From: Gigaspora margarita | Lineage: Eukaryota > Glomeromycota > Glomeromycetes > Diversisporales > Gigasporaceae | Direction of reading: 5' to 3' | Assembly (NCBI GenBank): GCA_009809945.1 | Contig: WTPW01000017.1 | Coordinates: forward strand, 256,956 to 320,955 | Length of the DNA: 64,000 bases | Shown: piece by piece, positions 22,831 to 33,900 of the stretch | Layout: the number at the start of each line of letters is the position of its first letter | How positions within the stretch are numbered: the stretch's first letter is position 1 | The notes under the pieces: generated by a model | Seen by the model: only the letters and a program-made list of their open reading frames with translations | Told to the model about the DNA's origin: nothing | Databases searched by the model: none | Made by a program: the position numbers and the translations under genes

Positions 22831-23330
22831 TTTATATAGATTCTACATTTCTTTGGCAATTTCATTAATAGAATCCTATGATAAATCCTGAGACTTGTTA
22901 TCTGCTAAATACAATAGTGTATTATACTAGACCACTTGAGTAATGTTTAATGAGCTGACGATTTTTCTTGCTGATTCACAAATGAGTTATTATAATTGGA
23001 CATTTTGATGTTGTTACTATTTGGTTCGGAAGAGCGAGTTACAACGATTACTAAAAAGGAAGGGATGGTTGGAATGTATGTCTTTATCACGGACTCAAGT
23101 GATGAGACGACAAGGGAAGTTTATTTTAATAAAAAGAAATGATTGAATTAATTTATAATAATGGGATTACAAAGTATTAAACGGATAAGCAAGAATATTA
23201 ACGAATAAGAAAAATAAAAAATATTAAATTCAATATAAAACTTAAAACATTCTCAAGTTTTAAAAAGAATAAGGAAGATTATAGAACTTTGTTATAGCCA
23301 AATTTGAAGGATATTTATACGTGTACCAGG
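22817..23330 (-). pseudogene. 5' remnant of a Sel1-repeat gene (copy C)
   Basis: From the ATG-equivalent at 23003 down to about 22817 this matches the first 60 or so codons of the Sel1 gene at 51413-52231 (TTTCTTTGGCAATTTCATTAATAGAATCC and neighbours) but lacks all the repeats and carries indels. Upstream, 23004-23330 matches the promoter region of that gene and of copy A almost base for base, down to AAGGATATTTATACGTGT. It is therefore a truncated duplicate: promoter plus N-terminus only. Confidence 0.85.
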
Positions 23331-24359
23331 AACGGAGTGATATTGAAGATTTCACGTAGTGTATGGTTATATTGCATCTTGTTGGATAAGTGCATATGGC
23401 GAAGCAAGGGTGTGAATGTATATAGAAACTTTGAATGTTACATCATCACATCTGATGTAACATTTTATCTTGTATTTTGTGTCGCATAAAATTGTTAGTC
23501 TAACTTTTAAAATGCGATACTTGATTCGTAATTTATTTTCTCATGGTGGTCGCTTAATTGTTGATCTTGGTTGCCGTTATACTATTCTATAACAAGATTC
23601 GTAAAATCTTAAATACTGATTCCTTCAAATTCGCTTCCCAAATTGTTTTATAATCGCCGTGTTTCTTGGCATAAACAATGAATTATTTGAATATAGGAAT
23701 TGATTGGATTTATATTTCTGAATCATGATATATTAATTCTCTAAATAATTCGTCGGATAATAATAATTATAATAATAATAATACCAAATGCGTATTCATT
23801 GTATGCGTATATGTTGTACGTCGGAATAGAATCTTGGTAGATTTAGAATCAATATAAGTTGATTCTAAATACACTTATTTTGAAACGAAACTTTAAATTC
23901 ACTCAAATCGGCAAAGAATTTCGAACTAACTTAAAGGTGATTACGAATCCATTTGGCGCATATTCAATTAAAAACATATAATTAATTTAATCAGCAGCTA
24001 TGATACAGTGTATCTTACATTGTAACTTGCATTGTAATTTACATTTCCCAACCTTACGATAGTTTAACTTCGTGATTATAATGATGATTTTTTTTTAATC
24101 ACTTGAATTTTATTAAATACAATAAATTTGACATTTAAAAGTATTAAAAATTGACCTAGGTCATTCTTCAACCGATAAAAATAAACGTACGCACGTTAAT
24201 TAAGAATTGGCAAAATATTTAATTGACGCTGAACATATTCTAGTCATTTATTCTGGCTACATTAATTATTGCAAAACATGATTAACAAGGCAATTTACTT
24301 TTTGCATTTATTCTAGCTACATTACCTTGATTATTGGGAGGACAGTTACTTCTGCGAGG
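23331..24359. other. AT-rich non-coding
   Basis: No gene seen. Short (ATAATA)n near 23760 and a small inverted pair near 23860. Confidence 0.5.
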
Positions 24360-24730
24360 CAATTTACTTTTTGGTTTGTCTCTCATTTCGGGATAAACCA
24401 TTACTATGAAGAAACATACGGGTGTGGCCTTTCTGCTAACGAACAACCTACGCAGTTGTTTATAGAATCATGCAACATGCTCTTTCTTTTCCATTTTCCA
24501 TTCATTTTCGTATTATGACTGTCGTTCCGATAGGCCATAAATTATAATTATTTTGTGACTGTCGTCTCAACAGGCCACATTTAACGTTTCTCAGCATACA
24601 ATCCTAACGGATCCCACCACCTACTCTTATCTATGACTGCCGTCACGACAGCCCACACAAATAATGCGTTGCTCTAACGCAGGTAGGTGGGAGGGGTCGA
24701 TATAACCAGGACGAAAGTTGGGTTCGCAGA
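24360..24730. repeat. Dispersed repeat with TGACTGTCGTCCCGACAGGCCA hairpins, copy 1
   Basis: Shares TTTGTCTCTCATTT, CCTTCTGC.A.CGA.CAACC and TACGCAGTT with 53005-53240 in the same order. It carries three variants of the hairpin TGACTGTCGTYYCGACAGGC (24517, 24556, 24635). Non-coding. The family is unknown to me; it may be the 3' part of a retroelement or a SINE. Confidence 0.65.
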
Positions 24731-24785
24731 AAAGACAAAGTTAATTCCCATTATTTTTCATTTACTAAATATACGATAATCCAAT

Positions 24786-25010
24786 TACCGTATTTACGTG
24801 AAATGACGTGCACCTGCGCGTTATTTCGAGGAGATGCATGTTATTTCGAGTACGCACATGGGCATTATTTTGAGGTAAAGGTCTAATTTCGATCCACCTC
24901 TACCGTATTTGCGCGTAATAGCGGGCCGGGCGTTAATTCGGATTTTGATTTTTAAAAAATTGAGCTTTTTTGCTCAAAATAGTGCCCATGCATGTCCCGA
25001 AATAATGCGC
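24786..25010. repeat. TACCGTATTTACGYG repeat with GCGCGTTATTTCG motifs
   Basis: Two starts TTACCGTATTTACGTGAAATGA (24786) and CTACCGTATTTGCGCGTAATAGC (24901), each followed by GCGCGTTATTTCGAG-type motifs and, in the opposite sense, CCCGAAATAATGCGCAC (24996). Probably ends of a small TIR family also seen at 25936-26162 and, decayed, at 4020-4460. Confidence 0.65.
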
Positions 25011-25479
25011 ACCCACCTTATATAATATAGTGCTCAAAGCGGGTTCATATCATTTCACCAACAATCACTTCAAATACTGAAAAGTTCTCTTCATAGACAG
25101 TTTATTTCATCGACAGCTCATTTCGCAAGTTTTTTTTTATAATTGTTTTAACCTTAACTCTAATTTTAAACTCAACTCTAACGACATTGATTAGAATTAC
25201 ATGTCAGTGAAATGGGCTGTCAAGAATATACTGTTTACTGTAACTATTAAGGTGGGAGTGCGTATGCGTTTAGCAAATTTAACTCTAATAGTTACTAGAA
25301 GATAAGTTTATGATTTACTCAAATAGAGGTCTCTTCAACACTACTCTAGTTTACTTCCTTTATTTTTCTTAAGTAAAATCAGGGAAACTTTTCTAATATT
25401 GTATTCTATTGTAAGTCTTCATTGAAGTCGAATTCATTTGTTTATATACATTTGAATTTAATGGATGACACATTAACAG

Positions 25480-25600
25480 CACTTTAACATGTTGTTTAAC
25501 ACGCTACGTGATGGTCCAGCACGTTAACGTGCTATTGAGAATGTTTATAATCTGCGCCCCTTAACACGTATATGTTAACACGTTAACGTGTTATGAAGAT
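25480..25600. repeat. Cluster of CACGTTAACGTG palindromes
   Basis: AGCACGTTAACGTGCT (about 25518) and AACACGTTAACGTGTT (about 25576) are perfect 16-bp palindromes, and four imperfect versions lie around them (from about 25487). Non-coding. Confidence 0.75.
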
Positions 25601-25935
25601 TTTACAAAAAGGGACGATTATATGTCAATCATCAAGTTTACCCGGACTTCGACTAACATTTAATGAATTATAAAAAAAATAGAAATGAAAGTTATCTATA
25701 CTAAATAAAGAGAAGAACTATTTACAAATTGGGGGTAAACTAATTGGGAAATTTGAATCTAATGTTACAATTTCGAATTGTGATACTACGAAATGAACTT
25801 ATCTGTAAATTAATCATCTGTAAAAATAAGCTTGTTAAAGAAGTAAGTTCAATGTCATTAAAGTGTTTATCGGTGATCGAACCAATTCCAAATACTGGTA
25901 CAGGATTTCAAAAAAGAAAAAGACATTTTGACTCA

Positions 25936-26162
25936 AAATAAGGCGCATGCGCATTTCAAAATAACGCGCAGGGGTCCAAAATAATGCGCAGGAGAGCGTT
26001 ATTACGCGCAAATACAGTAAATGCTTATTAAAGCATTAGTATGTGGGGTGTGCATTATTTTGGGACGCACATGGGCGTTATTTTGAAACCAACTATGCTA
26101 TTTTAAGGAAATCCAATTTTTGAAATAATGCCCATGTGCGTTATTTCACGTAAATACGGTAC
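25936..26162. repeat. GCGCATTATTTTG array with TIR-like ends
   Basis: Begins TAAGGCGCATGCGCATTTCAAAA; includes TTACGCGCAAATACAGTA (26012) and closes with GTGCGTTATTTCACGTAAATACGGTA (26137-26162), the inverse of the start at 24786. Same family. Confidence 0.65.
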
Positions 26163-27207
26163 CTCTAATTAATCAATTAACTAGTTATCTCATACGCACT
26201 GACAGACTAATCACTATAACCATACTTTATCAATAATCTTATCACTAATTATCTGATTACCTCATACTTACGTTCTATCAGTCAACCGATCGATCGATCA
26301 TGTGATCGTAACCAGGATTATCACATGTTTGATTGGATGGCACAAGATTCGATACCTCGATACTTATGTATCGAGCAGCCATTTTACATTTTTAGCCACT
26401 AGTTGTGCTTGTAAAACTTCGCACACTTATAACTTTTGAAGGAATATTATCCAATTTGGATTGGGCCCTAAAGAAAAACTTTATTTTTTGTAGTTATTGA
26501 AATTAAATCAACTTGATGTTTATTAAGAAGTTTATTAGCGACAAATTGGTTTTGTCACAACTAGAAATGGGCAAGAAGGTATTTTTCTGTATCATGCATG
26601 TGCATAGTATGCTGCATGCATGCATGCAGATTTATACAACACAGTTTAGAATATACATATACAATATTTAATAGTAACAAGAAAGCGTCAGACAAATGCA
26701 GTGAACTATGCGAATTATAATTAATTATTGAGTATCAAAATATTAGAACAGAAATTAGTGTAGGTAGTTCTATATATACATGAGGACGAAAGCATTTCGG
26801 GTTTGAAAACCCAAAATTAAAATTTGAAGACGAAATTGTTTTTGGCCTATTTTACTTGAAGGACGAAATTGTTTGATACTTTTTTTGAATAGACAAAATT
26901 ATAAGGAACATATCTATATAAATTTTATTTGCTCTTCCTTATAAAAAATTTTAATTTTCTCTAATAAAGACGAAATAGGCCTTTTTCAAAAATCAATTTT
27001 GGTGGCATCACTAGTTCTATAGCAATAGTGTAAGTTTTTTTTAATTTTTACTACCATTACAGTAGATGCATCTGTGTAATTTAAAATTCTTTTTACACAT
27101 TTGCTAAAAGAATTATTTTATTCAAGCTTATTCATCAAAGTAACAAAGTTTGGGCATTCTTAGATGAATTTTAAGACTCATTAATTAAAAATTCACTATT
27201 TTGTCCT
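26163..27207. other. Non-coding with a candidate short element
   Basis: No gene seen. TAGAAATGGGC (26567) and GGCATCACTA (27006-27015) look like hAT-style ends, with GCATGCATGCATGCA beside the left one, but no target duplication matches, so it is not called. Confidence 0.4.
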
Positions 27208-27680
27208 GCGGGTCGATAGCATAGTGGTTGCGCTCCCAGGACATTGCCTGTTCTTTACATAAGGTTGTCAGTTCAAGTCCCACAAACGGTAAAATTAACT
27301 ACACACGATCATGTAAAGGACAACTTGAATTAGGATGCTAGGACCATGTTTGGATAGCTCAGCCACATCTCAGGTTTGGCTTGATAAAAGCTCTCTGGAC
27401 ATTTCAGATATATGTTGTGTAACTTGCTCTAACAGGGTCTCAGGGTTCTTTCTGCTACATTCGGCCTCAGAGGTAAAAAACTTCTAGAAAATTTGGAATG
27501 AGGGTTGGCATCAGGTCGAACTCGCCTGCTATTGGTGCTGGTTCCTTTTAAGAATTACTTGAACAGTCACAGTAAAATCCCCCAGTTGTAAATGGGTCAG
27601 CCGACTGAGTTCGGTTGGAATAAATAGGTTGGCTTAATACCGGTTAGCCACAGTAGAAATTAAAAATAGTAATAGATAAA
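27208..27680 (+). mobile_element. tRNA-derived SINE, plus-strand copy
   Basis: The head GGGTCGATAGCATAGTGGTTG carries an A-box (TAGCATAGTGG) and, about 60 bp on, a B-box-like AGTTCAAGTCCC. It is the same head as the SINE at 42099-42670 (there on the minus strand). The body beyond about 27300 is different or diverged. It is not a functional tRNA: the cloverleaf stems do not pair. The 3' end and target duplication are not fixed. Confidence 0.7.
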
Positions 27681-27899
27681 CATATGTAGATCGTTACAAA
27701 TGTAGAAAAAGATTTAGGGCCCAGTTGGGTTCCATGATAAATGACCTAAATAAAAATGCTGCCAACATTGCGGCTTCAGGTGTACGCCCGAAAAAATTTA
27801 AAAAAAAAATTCATTATTTTTTAAATTCTATAATTTCAACATATAATAGCAATAACTTTACTGTATTAGTTAACTATAAGATACATTGTATTAAATTTG

Positions 27900-28800
27900 T
27901 CATAATTTCAATTTAATTTACTGTAAAAAAATTCTATTACAAAACTTATAATCATAACTTGCTGTAAAAAATTTATTATAAAAAATTACATGCTACTGGT
28001 GGTACACTGTATGCGGTTAAAGTTGAGATATTTTGTGTTGAAATCATAGTAATAAATTCTATTATGATTTATTGTGAAAATTCTATCATGATTTATTGTG
28101 AAATTTTGCATGAAACTTATTATCTTGATACACATTTTGTGTTGGAATTACAGTTGTGAATTCTAAATACTATGATTTACTGTAAACAATTTTGCTATAA
28201 AATTTTCTTTCTTTTTTTTTTTGCAAGCTTATGACAATTGTAATGAAATTATGCAGTGGGCATTTTGTAATTGAAATCGACGTAAAGATTCATGCTTCTA
28301 CAGGTTTAATTAGATGTACAGCTTAACATCACAAAATTTGTATTTTGATCATCAAATCAATTCATTTAAAAATTTTTCCCGGCCACTCAAATAAAATATA
28401 ATTAAATGTTTTTAGAAAAAATAAATTCTACCATATGCAAATGTAAAAAAAAAGACACTGTAACTTCGTATCATAAGGAGTGTGAATCGATTAATATTGA
28501 TGTTTTTGAGAAAAAACGAATACAACTTGTGCATCTAATATATGAATGTTTCGATTGATTAATCAGAGAAAATCATTTTAAAAAGCCTGTCTTATTAGAA
28601 TATTATATGATAACACATATAGTTTTGATTTTCTTAGTGTAGTGAATGCCCTAACGCAGTATGGTTTTGAGTTAGTTCGTATTAGAGTTAACAGTTGTGG
28701 TTTCTATCACAATTTACAGTAAAAAATTTTGTTACAAAACTTAACGACTGTTGTGGTGATTTGCTGCAAAAAAAAATTTCAGTAAGATGCTTGATGTCAT
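27900..28800. repeat. Dispersed array of TTTACTGTAAAAAATTTT motifs
   Basis: At least seven variants of ATGATTTACTGTRAAAAATTY followed by TRTTAYAAAACTTA, clustered at 27918-28205 and 28700-28790. The interior shows no gene. It resembles the subterminal arrays of the hAT-type elements, but no ends were found. Confidence 0.55.
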
Positions 28801-29989
28801 GACACTCAATATTTGAGATTATATTGTATAGGAAATTACAACATATCATTATTTTATAGTTATCGTATGGATATCTGGGTGTAACTAATTACGCACGAGT
28901 TTATACTTAAACTACATGGCCTTTGACCACGTGGTTTGGATATAAGCTAAGTTATCCACATAATAAATATATTATCGTACGGGTCTAAAGTAACAGCCCA
29001 TGAGTCACTCTTTACTAATGATTTAAACATTTTATATTACTATTTACAGTAATTTTATCGCTTGTTCGTAATATTATCTCTTAATTATCCAATTTTATTT
29101 TTTCTTTTTTTAAATGTTGAAAAGCTACTTTACTATTGCGACTTGAAGTCCAATGTTTTTATTTGTAGCAAGCATAAAAAAAACATGAAACAACTTATAA
29201 TAAAAAAAAAAAGTCTTTAAAATATAGAACCAATTTATATCTATCTATATAAATATATTTATTTCTTTTTTGAAACTTTTAAGTAACCTAACAAGGAAAA
29301 AAATAGGTTCAGATTTATTTCAAACTTTAGAAAATGCTTTCTGGCCCCATTAATTCTTCGCCCAACAATTAAAAATTTTAAAAATCTACCAGTTATGAGA
29401 ATTTTAAAAATTACTAAATCAAGTACTATAGCAGTATGTTATACTAGCACAGTTCATTAATATGGCCCAAAATTTTGCTGACACCACCATTCTAGATAGC
29501 GGTTAACCATACACTCTGTTATACAAGCATTACTATTTCCTGGTACACTCTGTTATGCAAACATGACTGTATTCTTGGTATTTCCCATAGTTTGATCGAT
29601 AATAATTGAAACTGAACCACATAATTTGAGAACAATTCAAACGTGAAACTAAAGCTTTTTTTTTTAAAAAAAATTTTCATACTATAAAAATTTCATTCAT
29701 TAAAATTCTTTTCAATTGATGCACTGCATACAACATATTTAGAACTCCAATTTCACTGTCCAACAAATTTGACTATGACAATACTTCTTAACCAACTTTA
29801 TTATTGTTCATTATAAGTTTATTAACAACAATTAAGATATCAATTACATGTTATTATGGATAACCCCGCAATAACTGTATACAACAAAGATACTAAAAAA
29901 ATTATCATAAAAGGCTAAAACTTGATTTAAAAATGATCACAATAAAGTCACTTGGTCTCGCAATAAGGATTGTTTGTTACTCATTGGCA
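28801..29989. other. AT-rich non-coding
   Basis: No gene or clear repeat seen. Confidence 0.5.
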
Positions 29990-30162
29990 AATATTACTAG
30001 TACCACTGGTATTACTAGTATCACCAGTACTACCAGTATCACCAATGCCACCAGTATCACCAGTGCCACCAGTATCACTAATGCCACCAGTATTACTAGT
30101 TCTACCAATATTACCAATACCACAAGTACCCCTAATACTACTAGTATCACCAGTATTACCAT
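29990..30162. repeat. 9-bp-unit minisatellite (ACCAGTATC-like)
   Basis: About 18 imperfect units of ACCAGTATYACYAGT type. All three plus frames and two minus frames stay open, simply because the unit length is a multiple of three and lacks stops. The peptides (Thr-Ser-Ile runs and the like) are not evidence of a gene. Confidence 0.85.
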
Positions 30163-30448
30163 TAGGGTTCCTCAAATTCAAATCAAATCAAATATTGGGT
30201 CAATTTGAATTTGATCAAATCAAATTGACCCTGATTTGAATTTGATTTGATTCAAATATTTGGATTTGAATTTGATTTGAATTTGAATTTTTAATAGTAA
30301 TATTCAAATCAAATCAAATATTTGTCAAATCAAATCAAATTTGGCTAGATTTGAATTTGATCAAATCAAATATAGTCAAATTTGAATTTGAATTTGATCA
30401 AATATTTGATCCAAATATTTGAAGATCAAATCAAATTGCGGAACCCTA
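30163..30448. mobile_element. hAT-type MITE, 286 bp, TTTGAATTTGAT arrays
   Basis: Ends TAGGGTTCC and GGAACCCTA, perfect inverse. The perfect 8-bp direct repeat ATTACCAT lies at 30155-30162 (last unit of the minisatellite) and 30449-30456. The whole interior consists of AAATTCAAATCAAAT / ATTTGATTTGAATTT motifs in both orientations. Non-coding. Confidence 0.9.
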
Positions 30449-30456
30449 ATTACCAT

Positions 30457-30586
30457 GTTAATTGTTAATCAGTGAATAGTAAAAATTGGTGCCCATTGAA
30501 GATTTGTTCACTTGCTATAACAAACGACATCTCTATATTGCCATATCCATAGTTTATCAGATATTAATATACAAGCCATTACATAC
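30457..30586 (-). other. Left flank of the kinase insertion; possible kinase remnant
   Basis: The last 13 or so bases (AARCCATTACATAC) equal the sister kinase at 50038-50054, exactly at the junction with the inserted element. Further left the similarity fades, so the kinase 3' end is either strongly decayed here or lost. Confidence 0.4.
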
Positions 30587-30978
30587 CAGTCTATCGAGAT
30601 GTCACACCTAAATTTTTTTTTTTTTTGGTATTAAGGTGAGGTCCTGCTTTTATCTTTATTAATAATTTAACCAGCTGCCTCTGTGAAGCTAGCTGTACTT
30701 TATACAAATTATTTGAATAAAATTTAATAAACTATATGCAAGAATTGAAGCTCAGAATATTTTATCTGCGACCTAAACCTACTAGAGTGGTCAAGACTCA
30801 CCTAGATTTGTATAGTTAAAATATAATTAGTAGAAGTGCTAAATTTGGCTTTAAAAGTAGACCATATCTCTATTTTTCTAATTGCTTGTCCAATAGGTGG
30901 ACATGTACTAAAAGAAGTGTGTAATTCATCTGGTTGACTACAAATACAGCTATAGGTATAGTTTTTGTATTTATAAGA

Positions 30979-33900
30979 TTAAGAGTGATGGTTATTAGTT
31001 TGTCTATTGTTAGTATAAGGATTGTGAGTAGGTATATTTTGATTTTTTCTCCAAGTAGAAAAATTGCAACAGTAGGGTATCCAGATTTGATTGTAGATTT
31101 GTTCATTAATATCTAATAAGATATGAATAATAGTAGTAGATGCAATTTTATAAGAAATATTGAAGCTTTGAATAGATTGGATCATAGGTATTGGTATAAG
31201 TCCTTTGAGTATTGTTTCTATATAATATAGATCAGATGAAGGTTGAAAAGAACTAAAGGCTTGATGGTTAGCAAGCCTCTGTTCTAATTCTTGTAGTTCA
31301 AGATTTGATAGTTCAAGTTTGGACTTTTGTAGTGTATTATGGATAGTATTTTGAATAATATTGTGTATTAGAAGGGGATTATTGCAGGTAAGCCAGTGAA
31401 AGTAGGAATCAGGTTGATTACACTGAAAGCAGTTAGGGTTGGTGTAAAGGTATGGAAAGATTTTGTGATAGTGGAAATATGATGGTAGTTCATTAAGAAG
31501 CATTTTACATTTAAAAGCTTTTAGGTAGTTAAGTCTGAAATTCGTAATATTGTGTGTAGGTTTTTGGTTATGATTAAAGTATTTCCATGTAGAATTCCAG
31601 TCAATTAAATGAGTAAAGCCTGACCATTCACTATTGCGTTTTTGTGAAGACCACATAGCAATAATGTGGGCTTTACAAATATCTGTAACAAGATATCTAG
31701 TTGGATGTTCTATAGGGAAGTCATTCCACTGCAATATATGGTGTTGGTTATAGGTGTTATTATAATTGAGCTGTAGAATTGATAATGAAGTATAGTGGTT
31801 TTTGGCTAGTGAATCTGCTATATTGTTAAATGAGTTATCGGGATATGCTTGAACTTTAGTAAAATTAAGTTGAATATTAAGGGATTTGACTATATTAAGA
31901 AGGGTTTGCCATATAGGCCAGTAGTTAAATTTGAATTGTTTTGTAGATGCATGGTTTAGAGTAATTAAAGTTTGATATTTGGAGATAATTGATTAAGAGT
32001 CTGTGAAAATATGAACTTGAGAATTGCGTGATACTATAGTAATTGCTGATAAGATAGCCATTAATTCTGCTTTATAGGAAGATGGCCATAGTTTAATTGA
32101 TGCAGAGAATTGATGCAAAACTTGGTTATTCAGAATTTGAACCCAACCTATGCCCATTGAGCAGCGATCATTACCAATATCTGTAACTGAGCCATCGGTA
32201 TAAAATGTAAAAGAGGACTGTACAGCATTATTAAAAGCAATTTGTTGAAGAGTAGTAGTTGCCTGGTTTGGATAAAATATATTAGATACTATTTCATTAT
32301 TAATATTGATTAAAGGTGGTTGAGGTATAGTTAATGGATGTTTAACAGCTGCAGAGCAAATTAAATCTATAAGATTTGCATGTAGATTAATATGAGATGG
32401 TGAAGAATATCGACCAAGAAATTGTGTAAAGAATATAATTGGAACTTCAATAGTACAAGTATGTTGGATTCTTTTAGAGTTTAAATGACAGTTTGAACAG
32501 CGTTCAAATTGTATTTCTGGGGATGGATAAAATAAGGCGTGGTTGGTATTGAAGCTAATTTTCCAATGTCTAATAGATACTATTTTGTTATCCAGATATT
32601 TTCTAATTTTTCCAATAATAATGTTGCTATCTTGGTATGTAAGAAGCCATGGTTTGAGCTTTTTTGAAAAATGATCTATATTAAAAGCAAATGGATTAAT
32701 ACCAGGAGATTGGTAATGTAGTAGTAGAGTATGGTAAAGCCCATGGGAAGTAACCTTATCCTCAAGATATGAGAACCATGATGGTTGTCTACCTTTTGGA
32801 ATTTGGTGAAGTCTTGGTGATAGATCTTGCCAGCAGAGTAAAGTGCTATTATCAGCAGTACAAAGCTGTTCTAGATATAGAATTTTGTGATGTCTAAGCT
32901 GTTTTTTAAATTGAATATATTGTGGGTATTGAATAAGGATAGGTTCGATTGGTTGATGTGCATTACTAATAGTTTTTGGGCATATAATTTCTTGATTAGC
33001 AGTTATTTGCATATTAAGATGAGTGAGAAGTTGAATAATTTTGAAGTTTGTAGTATATTTATTAGGTCCATCAATAATAGGGGAATGTTGAAGTATATTT
33101 GTAGTTGACCAGAGATTGTTTTGTAATTGTTGTAATCTAATATGTGTAGTTGTTCCTAAAATTGAGGAATCATTGATTCTATGAAGAAAGTTGGTAATAT
33201 GGTGTTGAAGTTGAATGTCCCAGATATTATGGATATTATAAAGATGGTGGTTAAGCATAGTGCTATTAGGAATGGACTGTAATAAATTTGCTTTGTGCTT
33301 GGCTACTGTTAAATATTTGGCTAAAATTTTAGCACATATTGTATATGGAAGTACTATATTATGAATTCTATATTCAAGTGTTGGGATAATTACAGTATTA
33401 ATAACATATATAATTTGTTTATCTGTAATTTTTTTGGTACTAGCAATATTAACTAATTGAAAAATCTCTTTTTGAATAAGTTGGATTTGTTTAGATATTT
33501 TGTTATCTAAAGTAAACCAACATCCCAAAAATTTGAATGGTTGGTTTTTAGGAATTCTTGGTATATTACAGTTAAGAAAAGAGATATTGTAACTGGAGTT
33601 ATTATTGGTAATAAATAGGAATTTATGAGAATTGACTTGTATATCTGCCATTTGGTAAAATGAGGTAGCTATATTAATAATTTGTTCTAATTTAGTTTTA
33701 GACTGGGCGATCCATAAAGTATCATCCATATAAGCCAAAACTGATAGAGAAGTATAGAGTTTTTTGGTAGTTAAATATGGCGTACAAAGGCTTGTTTGCC
33801 AAGATGTAGTAAGTGTATAGCCAGTAAAATGAGATGATATATAATGAATAAGAGGATCATAATAAATTCTCCAAACGAGAGGAGTTATTGTTTCTCCTTG

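Noticed and set aside
26567-27015. Candidate hAT element with TAGAAATGGGC / GGCATCACTA ends
   Set aside because: Ends match poorly and the flanks show no 8-bp direct repeat.
27208-27300. Possible tRNA gene
   Set aside because: A and B boxes are present but the acceptor and anticodon stems do not pair; the same head starts two other SINE copies.
29933-30239. Overlapping open frames with Thr/Ser/Ile-rich or Val/Leu/Ile-rich repeats
   Set aside because: Five frames are open at once because the 9-bp unit has no stops. It is a minisatellite, not a gene.
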